Shown here piece by piece: positions 23,040 to 35,240 of a stretch of DNA of 64,000 nucleotides. The DNA comes from Poa pratensis (taxonomy: Eukaryota; Streptophyta; Magnoliopsida; Poales; Poaceae), in the NCBI GenBank assembly GCA_947311845.1, contig CAMZMU010000059.1, positions 37,561,226 to 37,625,225 on the forward strand, in the 5' to 3' direction. Each line of letters starts with the position of its first letter. Position 1 is the stretch's first letter. Both the position numbers and the translations under genes were made by a program. The notes beneath the pieces are model-generated. The model did not search any database. It was not told the DNA's origin and was given only the letters and a program-made list of their open reading frames with translations.

Positions 23040-23678
23040 AGCGGCAATGCTAAAAAAACAAAAAATTACAGCGGTGAATGCTGGTGTCGTCAGGCCATCA
23101 GGGAAATGGATTTGGGTCCTTGTTCGCACCGGCACGCTCACACGCAATCGTCGAACATATATACGATGGGACAAAACACCCTCAAGCGAAAAATAATCAG
23201 GATAGCCAAACATTGCATTTTTTCGTCATTGAAAACTTTAAGGCATTGGACACCAAAAATATACTTAGGTTCTTCAATTTCGTCTTCCGAAGTAGCATGT
23301 CAAGTGTTTATCTCGAAAGGAAGATAACCCTCGCCTTTACATCCATTGATACACATATCAGTATAAAATTCATTATTTAAAATTTAAGTAAAAATTGTCA
23401 TCAAAGCCAAACAAGTGGATAAAACATACATTGAGGTTGTATGGCTCGTGACATTAACACTACCATTAACGCTATGAAAAATTTAGAGGGCGGATCTCGA
23501 GAACCTTTTTCGTGTCCGGCCTCTAAATCTGCAGAAATTTTACAGATTGTCGCTCGAGATCTACAAGTCCCTCAACGACAGGTTGGTGCCCTATAACTCC
23601 AAGCACTAGGGAGATTAAGAGGCCATCAGCCACAAGGAAGAGGATTAACGATAGGTTAAGCTACCATTAGAGACCAAG
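23040..23678. other. Intergenic DNA, no gene recognised
   Basis: AT-rich to mixed composition. No conserved protein, repeat pair or terminal motif was found. Confidence 0.45.
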
Positions 23679-23693
23679 TTTGGACATCTCATT

Positions 23694-25191
23694 TTTTTGA
23701 ACAAAACGGGCAACATTGCCTCATTTTATTAAAAAGGTAGGAGTGAATTGACCGGTTCATTAGCAGGAAACCGGCCAAAAACCGTTACAAGTACACCAAT
23801 GTAGTCATGAAACACCACACTGGGCAGACTCGGCTGACCTGGCTACCCACAAGGAACACACACGTCGCTGAGGAGAAAAACATCATCAAGGTCATCATCG
23901 AGCGTCATCGTCGTCACTCCTCCCCGAGCAAGCGATTCCGACTTCACCTTCGGCGACCACCGACGAAGTCCTCGCCGCAGTCGGCACAGAAAACCATGTC
24001 GGCCTATGCCAAACAGTCGACCCAAAGCGTCAAGGAAGAGGTAGCTCCGACTTCGACGAAGAGCTTCACCGGAGAAAGATGCACACCTTGCACCCACGGA
24101 ATCCGCGAGGCCACTGGAGAAAAAGTGGCATCGTGCCAGCCTGTCCGTCCCGAGACACGCAGCTCCGACTTCACAACTTCACAGCGGGACACGGCACGGA
24201 CTGTCGGTGACGAAGGACATGCCGCGACTCGGCTCCGCTCACCACCGTCATCGTTGCCACACAGCTTCGCAACGCCACCATAGCACCCAAGACATCGTCA
24301 GCCGCTGCCAACCACGATGTTGTGTGAGTCCAGCCCACGGTCGTGCACATAGGAAACATCATCTTCAAGACGACGCCCTCAAGAGGGGAGGCGACGAAGA
24401 TCGACGCCGTCATCCGACCCTGCACAAACAGGGTCTAGGTCTTCACCCGAAGAGGAGGTCCAAGACTGAGGAGAATCGAGGGGCTCCAAGACGACCCCCC
24501 AAGAGGGAGAACGACGTCCATGGACGTCGCGTCGTCGGGCTTTCGCCCGGAGCACTCGAGACTCTCCAGCCCCACGCAGTCGGGCCAAGGTGGGGAGACC
24601 CACGGCACCGCCGGCCTGCACACCCACTGATCCAAACACCTCATGCGCGACGGCGGCGCAACCATCTCACAGAGCCTTCCAAACCTTCCCCGACCTAGCC
24701 CAGATGTAGCCATCCTCACCGCTGCAGCCTCACCAGCACCACCGAGCAGCCCCGCAGCCCTGCCGGCCACGCCGACCACCGCCGCACCAACCTGCCCCCG
24801 CCAGGAGCCAGCACGCCGCCCTCATGGGCCTCAGATCCTGCGCGCGAGCTCCCCGCCGCCACGAGCCTCGCCGACGGCGCCCTCCGCGCTACACCACCGC
24901 CGGAGGCCAGCACGCACCACAACACCTTCACCGGATCCGCCGACCCGACTTCCCCAGACCCGGCCGACGACGCCCCCACGGGCCAGCCTCCACCAGCACG
25001 AGCGAGACCCCCGACTGCCTTTGGCAGCGGGGGCCGGCCGCCACCACCGCGGAGGAGCCGGCGGCGGCAGCAGCAGCCGAGGGGGCCTGGACGGGGGAGG
25101 ACTTGCGGCGGCGGCGGGGTTGCGCCCCTGGCGTCGCCCGGGAGGGCGACGCGAGGGGAGAGGAAAGATTGGCACTCCCCGCTCTGTAATT
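23694..25191 (-). mobile_element. GC-rich poly(A)-tailed retroposon, third copy of the class
   Basis: About 1.5 kb between 15-bp words TTTGGACATCTCATT (23679-23693) and TTTGGACGTCTCATT (25192-25206), one mismatch apart. The plus strand starts with a T run, so the element is minus. The 5' half exceeds 70% GC with overlapping frames on both strands; no reverse transcriptase, gag or other family was found. It ends about 195 bp beyond the CHX stop codon, so it may supply 3' UTR or a terminator to that gene (inference). Confidence 0.7.
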
Positions 25192-25386
25192 TTTGGACGT
25201 CTCATTACACAAGCAACTCGTAAGTCAGCTTTCATACGAAAACGAAACAGTACACAATGCCTACATAATCAATCAGCTAGAAGAATTGTACAAAACACAT
25301 TTATCCAACAAACTACCTAAAAATCTCATTCTTTACACTAACCCTGTTAATTAACAAAGATCCAATCCTCAGCTTCTCATTTCAGG

Positions 25387-28190
25387 TCAGAACCCACCGC
25401 CCCATCCGCCGCGCCCACCGGCGCCCGTCGGTGTCCGCTGGTTGGCATTGGTCACGTACTGCCGCACTGGGTCATCCGCTATCGGCGCCGCTGCCTGCAA
25501 GGCCACGGCGGGCGCCATTCCCGCCTGCTGCGCGGTGATCACGTACTGCTGCATCACCAGCACGGACACCATCTTGGAGAACTCGGACGACACGAGCAGG
25601 TCCCCGATGGGCCCCAGCTCCGGCGACTCCATCCAATCGGACAGCGCCGACGTGAGCGGCGAGCTCTCCTCGCCGGGCTGCCTTCCGACGATGTACAGCT
25701 CGTGCGCGTTGTCCAGGTTCCGGATGGCGGCCAGCGTTTCCTCGCTGTTGGCTACCACCTGCTCCGCGTAAAGGATGGCCTCGTTGCCCACGTTCCGCGA
25801 CCGGAATTCGTTCAGGTACTCCTCGTCCATCTGCCGCTCGGTCTTGGGGATGTCGGGCACGATGGTGATGGCGCGGGATCCGGACACGGCCGGCGGCACC
25901 ATCGTTGCTGCCGGCGGCGGCGCCGTGTAGCCTGGCGGGAGGAAGCGGATGATGGTGAGGCAGACGCCCGGGGTCTCGACCATCCGCCACGCGTACGCGA
26001 GCCCCTCGCGGTCGTCGGGCCCGCCAAAGAAGAGCAGGGCGACATGGTGCACGCTGGCCATGCGCGCCGTGGCAGCGCTGAGTCCCCGGTCGACGAGGAT
26101 GCCGACGGAGCAGGGCGCCGCGCTGAGGATGCTCTCGTTGAAGCCCCTGAGGTTTGGGTTGATGGGCTCCATGCCGCCATCCACTGTCTGCTGCTTGTGG
26201 AACGGGAGCACGATGAGGGACACGTGCTTGTCCTCCGCCAGCACCGACACGTCCTCGTGCATCGTCTGGTACGGCGACACCGCCGTCAGAGCCTGGACCG
26301 ACACGCCACCTGCATATGTATTCGCGTCAGATCATTGGTCGTTGTATCGATCGCAATGGAAGACATGAATGCGTACTAACCGACGCTCTCCTCGTAGTTC
26401 TCGAAGGCGTTAAAGATGTGCTCGCTGGCGCCGGGGGCGGCAGTGTTGTGGGCGGCGAGCATGTTGGAGGCGCGGCCGGTGAGCTCCACGAGATGGAGCG
26501 CGTAGATGAAGATGGGGGAGCGCTTGGTCGGGTTGGAGAGCTCGAGGAGGGAGATGATTGACGGCACGTTGCGGGTGGTGTGCACGCACGCCAGCATGCG
26601 CAGCTCCGCGTCGTGCTTGGACCGCTGCAGGTTGCGCCGCTTGTACCCGACGAGCCGCCGTGCCGGGCGGTACACCGTCGTCACCACCGGTGTCACCAGC
26701 GCCGTCATCGCCACCGAGACCAGCACCATCACCGCGAACGACTCGTCGTCCAACACCTGCAACCACAACACCGATGCATGTCACGTTCGGTCACTAATTG
26801 CATATTGGTCGCATGTCTCGCCTGTGCAATCTAACAGTTGATCAGTTACCTGCTTGTCCCTTCCGATGTTGAGGACGATCATCTCGACGAGCCCCCTGGT
26901 GTTCATGAGGAAACCGAGGGCGACGCCGTCGCGGAAGTCATGGTGTAGGAGATGGCGATGAGGATTGTGCCCATGATCTTGGCAAAGCTGGCCATGACGA
27001 ACACCAGCACGAGGAGCCCCACGGTGACCGGGTCGCGCACCCTGGTCAAGTTGGTGCGGAGGCCACTGATGGCGAAGAAGAGCGGGAGGAGCAGCCCCGT
27101 CACGAAGTCCTCCATCTTCTCGATGAGCACCACCCCGAGCTCCCCGCTCGGATCACCAGACCGTACACGAAGGCGCCGAACACGGAGTGGATGCCGATGG
27201 CGTCGGTGCACGCGCCGGCGATCATGACGCCCGTGAGTATGAGCGTGATCTGCACGTCGCTGATGGTCTCGCCCTCGGGCACGCGGCGCACGAGCCACCA
27301 CATGGCCGGGCGCACGACGTAGAAGCAGGCGAGCACGAATGACACCCCGGAGAGGAGCACCCAGAGGGAGGAGAAGGGGGTGCTGTTCACCTCGGAGATG
27401 GCGATGGCGAGCGCGAGCAGGATCCAGGCGCACATGTCGTTGACGATGGCGGCCGACATGGCGATCTTGCCGAGGTCGGAGTTGAGGAGCTTGATCTCGG
27501 CGAGGATGCGGGCGAGCACCGGGAAGGCGGTGACGGAGAGCGCGACGCCGAGGAAGAGCAGGAAGGAGGCCTGGTGCACGTTCTTGGACACCTGGTGCCG
27601 GAAGATGAAGGAGGTGGCGGTGCCGATGCAGAAGGGCAGCGCCATGCCGGCCACCGCGATGATCACCGCCTTCTTCCCGGAGCGCTTGATGACGTTGACG
27701 TCCATCTCGAGGCCGACGAGGAAGAGGAAGTAGAGAGGCCCAGGTGCGCCACCGTCTCGAGGGTGAGCAGGCTCCGCAGCGGGAACACCGTGCCCGCCCA
27801 CGTCCCCACCTGCCCCATGAGCGACGGCCCCAGGATCACGCCGGCCTGCATTCAGGACATGCGTGTTCAGCAAGCAGAATCCTCAGCTAGCAGTTAATGG
27901 ATGGAGGAATGCATGCATTGGACGCACGAGGATCTCAGCGATGACGCGGGGCTGGCGGAAGGCTTGAGGAGGAGGACGAGGAGGCGGGTGGTGCCGACGA
28001 TGATGGCCGTCTGGAGGATGAAGAGCGGGAGGGAGAACTCGAGCGGGCTCACGCCCTGCCAGATGCCGTACGTGGTGACCATCATGGGCGAGTAGCACAC
28101 CACCGCCTCCGCCCCGCCGGTGCCGGTCATGCCCGTGACGTTCTTGGCCGGAAGCTCGCCGGCCGTGCTCCCGGGTACCGTGTCGGCCAT
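25387..28190 (-). CDS. CHX-type cation/H+ antiporter, four exons, four one-base frame breaks
   Basis: Plant CPA2-family exchanger (CHX group), expected to move K+ or Na+ against H+ across endomembranes or plasma membrane. Exons: 28190-27928, 27845-26850, 26756-26381, 26309-25387, all with GT-AG introns. Allowing for four one-base deficits, the phases give 853 residues, normal for CHX. The N-terminal half is the Na_H_Exchanger domain with about 12 membrane segments; seen are [29 protein letters not shown], the AAIVND motif (Asp at about 225), [13 protein letters not shown] and [13 protein letters not shown]. The soluble C-terminal half includes [10 protein letters not shown] and [11 protein letters not shown]. 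Frame breaks: near 27961 (exon 1), 27735, 27150 and 26937 (exon 2), each one G short on the plus strand; exons 3 and 4 are clean and there are no nonsense codons. Either sequence error in a working gene or a very recent pseudogene. Confidence 0.9.
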
Positions 28191-28214
28191 CTCGGCGCAT
28201 GGGACGATGCACCC

Positions 28215-28275
28215 TGGCTCGCGTGCGTGCGTGCGTGCGTGCTCTGCCGCCTTGGCTCGCTCGCTCGCTCGCGTG
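28215..28275. repeat. GCGT and CTCG microsatellites in the CHX 5' leader
   Basis: GCGTGCGTGCGTGCGT-type repeat followed by GGCTCGCTCGCTCGCTCG, about 25-85 bp upstream of the CHX ATG at 28190. Probably transcribed 5' UTR. Confidence 0.7.
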
Positions 28276-28499
28276 CGGGGTATGCTTGATTTGGCGAGAA
28301 GCGGAGCAGTGTGATTGGTTTTGGGAAGGTGGAAAAGGTCAAAGTGAAGAGAGAGTACAGGCAGGCGCGCGCGGCGGCCGGAGAGTAGGAGAGCTTCTAA
28401 TTTTAGGCCGGTTTGCCGGGGAGTTTGCGGTTGTGCACGGCCTCGTTGGGACCTGTCGTTTACCACCAGACGAGGACGAGGAAAGCCATCAGAATTTAC

Positions 28500-29143
28500 T
28501 TCATTCCATCCTCTCACCGTTTAAATTTCAACTCCAAGACATCAGAATATCAGATAGCATAGAACGTCGACTTAGACATAAAAGGATTTGGGACAACTTA
28601 GATTTTGCAAAATCACACACATAGAGGTGTTTTATCTTATCGTTGTTAGCTCTTTTTTTTTTTGGAGAATTGGTTGTTAGCAATTGAGTTAGAAACAACT
28701 ATTTCTAGTGACACTACAATAACGGAGCAAATATTTGTGATGTTTTGGAAGACATGCCCGCGTGAATATGTCGTGTGTACATGTATGTATGCGGAACTTA
28801 AAACTCTCATATTAATAACCAAACAGTGTGTGGAGAGAACCCCTTTCAAACGATCGCGTCTCATCAAACCTCGTGCAAATATGTGATATTCAACATGTCG
28901 CCAGACATCGTCGACCACGTCGAGGAGCCAAGGTTCTATTTGCACATGGTAATTAGTTCATCTGCATTTAGAGCAAATGCAAAATTATGGCAGGGTGTTG
29001 GTTATAACATTATCATGTCATATATAGCGAATCTAATAGCTAACAAGTATAATAGTTGATTATAAATATGGACTACTTTATTAATAGTTGGTCCACCTTC
29101 CACTCTCAAAAAGTGTGTAGGAGTACGTGCTACAGCTGGCTCT
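28500..29143. other. Intergenic DNA upstream of the CHX gene
   Basis: No gene. AT-rich, with no TATA box that I can assign to the CHX gene with confidence. Confidence 0.4.
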
Positions 29144-29145
29144 TA

Positions 29146-29268
29146 CTCTCTCCGTTTCAAATTAAATGACTTCCATTTGTCCAAATATGGATGTATCTAT
29201 ACATGTAACATGACTAGATACATCAACATGTAGACAAATGGAAGTCAATTGATTTTGAACGGAGGGAT
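29146..29268. mobile_element. Stowaway MITE
   Basis: 123 bp with CTCTCTCCGTTTCAAATT at left and its inverted partner (AATTGATTTTGAACGGAGGG) at right, flanked by TA. The typical Tc1/Mariner-derived MITE of Pooideae. Confidence 0.9.
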
Positions 29269-29449
29269 TACATAAGAGTCCGCTTCCATTCTCTCTCCTA
29301 TTGTCTCTCGTCAATGTAAACATAAATATATTATTTAAATCCTTATAAATCTGCTGACTGGACCTTATTATACTTGCTCTTACTCAGGCCCCGCTTGGTT
29401 CACCTTTTTTTCTTCCCCTGGAGGAAAACGACCTATTCCTCTAGAAAAT

Positions 29450-32276
29450 TACAGACCGCTATAAATGATAGGCAACAAAACGATGAAGAAAAGCAAGATC
29501 AACACAGGGGACACGAGAATTTTAAAGTGGAAAATCCTTCCAACAAGGAAGAGAAAAAACTACGGACGCCAGCTAGCAAATCTTCACTATAATCGGGTGG
29601 GGTTACAAATGCCGGGATTTTCAACGTATGACTTATCCCAACCTGCGGCTCACAAGAGGTTTATATAACGGTGGTGCAAAACCTTAAGTCGGCTGCAGTG
29701 CCTCCCTTTGCTCCGTCCGAACTTAGCTTTATATTTACACCTTCATATGAATTTGGATCGCAACAAAATAGCACTCTACCTTGAGACAAATTTCATCTTG
29801 TAGGATGAACGAGAACCTTCACGCTGAACAACAAAGACAACAATTTTGGCACCAAATAGCCTCTTGGGGGTAGACAGTGATACCAACTAAGCCTGAACAA
29901 AACTCAAACTTAGCAATAAGAACTAGTTTTGTCATCATATCAGCAGGATTATGATGAGTGCTTATCTTGCATACCTTCAGCTTACCTTGTGCAACTACAT
30001 CACGCACATAATCGAATTTGACGTCAATGTGCTTTGTTCTCTCATGAAACATGTGATCCTTAGTACGGTAAATAGCACTCTGACTATCACAAAACAGGTT
30101 AATGCAAGTATCATTGATACGTCTCCAACGTATCTATAATTTTTGATGCTCCATGCTTATTTATATGTCAATGCCACTTGTTTTTATAATGTTTTAGTAT
30201 CATTTTATATATTTTCTTAGACTAACCTATTAACAAGATGCCCAGTGCCAGTTCCTGTTTTCTGCTGTCTTTTTGTCCCAGAAATCCTAGTCAGGAAATA
30301 TTCTCCGAAGACCTGAAAATTTACGTGATTTATTTTTGCAACGGAACGAAGACACTGCCCGAAGGAGAGCACCAGGGACCACCTGGTGGAGCAGGCGGGC
30401 CCACGGCGCGGCCAAGGGGCCACTCGTGCCCCTAGCCCATGGGGCCTACCTGGCTGCCCACCGAAGTCGCTCTTTCGCTTATAAATTGCCTCGTCCCCGA
30501 AAACCGTAAAACATCCGAGCATATTTCTAGAAAACATCCGAGGCTGCCGCCTTCGCCAACCCTAGTTCGGGAGGGTTCTGAAACTCTTCCAGCACCCTGT
30601 CGGAGGGGGAGATCGTCACCGGGGGCATCTACACCACCATGTCTGCCTCCGGAGTAATGCGTGAGTAGTCCACCACGGGACTACGGGTCCATGGCAGTAG
30701 CTAGATGGTTGTCTCTCCTCCTTGTACTCCATTGTTTAGATCTTGAAAGCTGCCTAACATGATCAAGGTCATTTATCTGTAATTGCTACATGATGTGTTT
30801 GCTTGGATCTGATGAATTGTGGAAATCATGACTCTTTGTTCATCTCTATATGTTAAGTTTTATTTATGATCTTGCATGTTCTCTGATGCTTGTGGTTACT
30901 TTGGCCGAGTAGTTGCTTGTGTTGTAAAGAGGAAGTATTTATGCTAGATAGTGGGTTCATGCCTTCTTGTGCTATATTACATTGCTTACTTTACGTACCA
31001 TGCTTATTGCAATTATCCGTTGGTTGCAAATTAATACTTTTGGGTGACATGCTGGATAGCGATCTCAGGGTGGATTATTAGCCATAGATGCAGTTGGATA
31101 ACGGTCTATGTATTTTGATGTAATGCCCATATAAAATGAAATGGTGAACTATATTTGTTCTTGATAGCATTGCTATGCGCCCATGATTTGTCAATTGTCT
31201 TGTTGTAATTTTTTTACCCATCATGCATTTCTTTTGGAGAGACACCACTAGTTGACTGTGGACCCCGGTCCTATTTTCCTACATTGTTTACAACCGTCTT
31301 AATAGCTTTTCGCACTCATTTTGTCCACTGGTCATTTTTGCATATTTATTATTTTACACTCGTGCATTTAATTCTTTGTGTTCAGCAAGCCGGAGAGATT
31401 GACACCCTCTCTGTTTCGTTGGGGCAAAGTGGTTTGTTTGTGACTGTGTGCAGGTCCACGTTGATCTGCAAACGCTAGAGTAGAGAGACGCCTTGCTAGA
31501 GCCTTCTCCAAGTCCTACTGGATCGACAAACCTTAGTTTTGTATCAAGGAAAAATTGCTGCTACACTACATCACACCTTCCTCTTGGGGTCTCCCAACGA
31601 ACGTGTGAATCACGCCATCAAGCACCTCCTCAAAGCTCAACAAAGAGATCTTTCAGCCAAACTGATTCTTTACATGCTTCATCAATAGCCATGTATTCTG
31701 CTTCAGTGGTAGACTGGGCAACACCGGATTGCAACGTTGCTCTCCAACTCACAGCACAATCACCAAGCGTGAACACATAACCTGTGAGGAACCTCCTCTT
31801 ATCCAAATTGGCTGCAAAATCTGAATCCACATAGCCAACGAGTCCCTCTTCAGTCTTGCCGAACTTCAGTAGAGCACTAGATGTGCAATGAAGGTACCTA
31901 AAAATCCACTGAACAACCTTCCAGTCTTCTTTAACATGATTAGCCACATATCTACTAAACAAGCTCATAGCATACGATAAATCAGGACGAGAGAAAACCA
32001 TGTCATACATTAAGGAGCCAACAACACTAGAATATGAAACTCTTGACATGTACTCACAGTTCCGTACTAGGTCATTGTAAAGCTGACAACTTAAAGTGAG
32101 GAGAAATAGGAGTACTAACAGACCGTACATCATGCATGTTAAAACGATGAAGAACTTTTTTAATATAATTCTGCTGACTAAGAAACAACAAACCGACGAC
32201 GGGCTTCGCTTCGCTCCGTCCAAACTTAGCTTTATCTTTATATCTTCATATGAATTTGGATCCCAACAAAATAACA
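29450..32276 (-). pseudogene. copia retrotransposon remnant (RT/RNase H end plus LTRs)
   Basis: Minus-strand copia pol C-terminus in two parts around a solo LTR. Upstream (32190-31621): RVSYSSVVGSLMYDMV, RPDLSYAMSLFSRYV, WIFRYL, GYVDSDFA, ATTEAEYMAIDEACKESVWLKDLF, i.e. the end of RT and RNase H. Downstream (30109-29819): INLFCDSQSAIY, HERTKHIDVKFDYVRDVV, STHHNPADMMTK. LTR sequence follows at about 29450-29788, and a truncated LTR end with the same CTTCATATGAATTTGGAT motif lies at 32187-32276, so gag, protease, integrase and most of RT have been deleted. Same LTR family as 63172-63518. Confidence 0.8.
30115..31620 (+). mobile_element. Solo LTR, TGATACGTC family, inside copia
   Basis: 1506 bp from TGATACGTCTCCAACG to CCATCA with no internal region. 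It splits the copia RNase H reading frame. The flanking five bases, ATCAT (30110-30114) and AGCAC (31621-31625), match at three of five positions, both differences being explicable as decay. Confidence 0.8.
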
Positions 32277-32350
32277 CAGATAATTCCAGGTCCGTGGAAT
32301 TATACTGGCCATTTCTGGTCCAACAACCCCGTATCCAAGCGGGGTCTCAG

Positions 32351-33595
32351 CGAAAAACAAACAATATTAATCCAGTTTATAATTATCGCATCTAAAAAAT
32401 CTCTAAAGGCATGGTGCTGAATTTAAGCTAATTATCAAGGCAATGCATCTCTGAATGTGCATCTATGAGCACACCACAAGATACTGATGTGTTTAACCTC
32501 TTTTTTTTCGAAGAACGACACTTTTATTTGGATAGATCATCTTTCAATTTAAAAAAGAAAAAATTGGTCGTGACAACATTTGCACGTACCTCAGTTAAAA
32601 TATGCCAATTTGACGCATCGGTTCGACGGGCAGAAAGTGCTACAACAGATCAAAAAATTCCCCTGGTTCAATCATGCCCTGAAACCATCGGTTGATACCT
32701 CTAGAATTTTGACCACTTTATAATTTCCTGTGAAACCACTGTTTAAATCATTGTCAGTAATTTTGAGCACAATCTATTTTCAATTCCATCTCCTTTCCAA
32801 AAGCAGTCTGTCGTAGAGACTAATAATCAAGGTTGAAGTAGAAGTTGAACAATGGTAACTATCAATGGCATGTTGTTGGATTCTTTCCTTGCCTACTACA
32901 TAATTTCATAGTGCTGGTGGTTTACTTTAAGAAGATAATATTTCCTTTTTTCATGCATGTTGATTTTATGCTAGTTCGGGATAACAGGGATTTTTCACAG
33001 AGATTTAGAACTTACCATTGGTACACTTAGTTTTCTGTTGTGGGCTATCCATGTTTTAGCTGATTGATTCATGTTATGGGGTTGTTGACAGAAATGTCTG
33101 AAGTTCAATATTTTTAGCATCAAGAAAACATGCATGTTGTAGTAACAATAGGGGTAACATATATGTTCTCTAAAAACAAACTGACATGACTTTTTGATTA
33201 ATTGATGTTCTAGTAATACCACTAGAACCAGTATAACCAAGTTCAGTTTTAGTAATCATGTTTGCTGCACTGCTCAATTGCATAAAGTCCCATAAGATGC
33301 CAAGCTTTTGCGCTTTCTTGGAATAGTTACTGCACTACCTTATTATCCTATTAAATTTTGTAGGTATGTTGGCTACCCCAGTTTGAAATCACAAAGTCCA
33401 TGTTCAACTTATTTACATATTTTTTTTCTGTTGGCTACTATGCAATTGTGATGTTTACTAGTAAAATAAAGGAATATATTTGATCTCCATTACAAAATAC
33501 CTCAAAGAGAGGTATGGTGGATCGCTGATTGCCCAGCTAATAATACTCACCTCGTACCAGCCACGAGCGATTCCTGGATAGGAATCGCTCTGGCG
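32351..33595. other. Intergenic DNA before the MATH-BTB pseudogene
   Basis: AT-rich, no gene or repeat recognised. Confidence 0.4.
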
Positions 33596-34892
33596 GTGCC
33601 GAGTCCTAGGCCCATGAGAAGAAAAATATCGAACCTTCTCGAGGAAGCGTCGTCTCCTCTTCTACCTCGGTTAATCCCATATTCCCGCTGTAGAAAACCT
33701 CAAAACCCTAGGACAGATTTAGCAGCTGCCGCAGCGGTGATCAATAGGAAGAAAAGTCAATTGATCAGCAGCAGCAACGCCGTGGTCAAGCTGCGTCAGA
33801 GAGTTTGCACCTCGCCACTTCTCAGGGCCACGTCGTCCGCTATCGCCGGCGGCGGCCAGCCGTCGGGGTCCGCCTCCGCAATCGTCGCCGCCTCGACGAG
33901 CGGGTACCACATCCTCCATATCGACGGTTACTCGCGCACAAAGGCAACCCCGACTGGCGAGACCCTCAAATCCAGTCGAATCACCGTCGGCGGCCATCGC
34001 AGGCGCATCTGGTATTACCCCAATGGCTATAACTCTGATTTAGCAGATTACATATCTGTTCTCCTCCATCTCGATGAAAATGTAACTGAGGATGTGAAGG
34101 TTCAGTATAATTTTAATTTCGCAAAGCTGGTTGGGAAGCAACCGTCGTGGACATCGAAACTTGTAAAAAAATTCCCTGGTCAGCACATGGGGGAAATGCA
34201 ACGTTCGTCAAAAGGGAGGACTTGGAGAAGTCAAAGCATCTCAAGGACGATTCCTTCACAATCAGTTGCGACGTCACGGTCTTCCATGACATCTGCACTA
34301 AGGACATCACCACTCCAAAGTTTGTCTTGGTGCCCCCACCTGAACTGAACCAGCACCTCGGTGATCTCCTCAAAACCGAGAAGGGCGCCGACGTGGTGTT
34401 TGAGGTCGGCGGTGAGACGATTACAGCACATCGGTCCTTGCTCGCATCCCGATCTCCAGTCTTCAACACCGAGCTCTTTGGTGTAGTGAAGGAGGGCGAC
34501 ATAGGCGGTGTCATACGCATAGATGACATGGAGGCATAGGTGTTTAAGGCATTGCTCTACTTTGCCTACACTGACTCATTGATGGAGACAGAAAAAGAAG
34601 AGGAAGATGTCATGTGCCAGCATCTGCTCATTGCGGCGGACCGGTATAATATGCAGAGGCTAAAGCTGATTTGCGAGGAAAAACTATGCGAGTACATCAA
34701 TGTTGGCTCCGTTATGACCATCCTAACGCTTGCTGAACAACACCATTGTGATGGGCTGAAAAAGGCCTGCTTTGATTTTCTCACCTCCCCGGCACATCGG
34801 AGGCTAGTTGTGGGCTTGTGGCCACTGATGGATTCCAGCATGTGTATAATAGCTGCCCTTCACTTGTGATGGAGCTGATTTCCATGCCCTAG
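33596..34892 (+). pseudogene. MATH-BTB protein (BPM-like) pseudogene
   Basis: MATH-BTB proteins are substrate adaptors of CUL3 ubiquitin ligases, a family greatly expanded in grasses. The MATH domain begins near 33895 (GYHILHIDGYSRTK) and includes ITVGGHRRRIWYYPNGY and REDLEKSKHLKDDSFTI; the BTB domain has HLGDLLKTEKGADVVFEVGG, AHRSLLASRSPVF and VFKALLYFAYTDS, then the BACK-like LAEQHHCDGLKKACFDFL. Breaks: a frame change at the G run 34189-34193, a nonsense TAG at 34537-34539 where the family usually has Gln, and a frame change at about 34820 before the normal C-terminus that ends at 34892. The usual family start just before SSAIAGG is ACG (33830) instead of ATG. Two breaks fit one-base run shortages, but the TAG and lost ATG suggest real decay. 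Confidence 0.85.
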
Positions 34893-35240
34893 CAACCTTA
34901 GCGAGTTAAGCCAGGAAATTTAGCAATGGTAGTTCATGGTTTATAGATTATACATCAAATAGTTCTCTTGTTTTAGCTATGATGAGTACTGGTTTCCAGA
35001 CTTCGTGACTTATGTTATATACTTATATGCAAAATAGTGGGGTGCCATGGGGGGTAGTGGTGCACCCATATCCTACCATTGGATACACTATAGGGAGTAC
35101 AAGATTGATTCCAATGGAAATGGCAGATTTTGACGGCGTCACACCGAGAGCACGAAAATGCATGGAGAGAATTGTTGTGTACATGCGGGATACATCATTC
35201 TCTCTCCTATCCATCTCCTTTACATATTGCTACATGACAT

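Larger units (their letters stand above)
29388..32345. mobile_element. MITE split by a copia remnant
   Basis: Outer ends are inverted: GCCCCGCTTGG at left and CCAAGCGGGGT at right, with CTCAG beside each (29383-29387 and 32346-32350). The two halves total about 130 bp, and their inner parts are also partly complementary, as in MITEs. Everything between about 29450 and 32276 is copia and LTR sequence. The superfamily is uncertain. Confidence 0.55.

Noticed and set aside
22599..23213. 204-codon minus-strand frame through the foldback MITE
   Set aside because: It reads straight through both arms and the 9-bp duplications, and its repeated LVRPKGQIWQK and APTxxRSAP segments are translated inverted repeats.
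24207..25320. Frames of 160-225 codons rich in Pro, Arg and Ala
   Set aside because: They lie in the third GC-rich retroposon, overlap in several frames, and the longest runs past the element boundary into flanking DNA.
25702..26379. 225-codon plus-strand frame
   Set aside because: Antisense to CHX exon 4 and without any domain.
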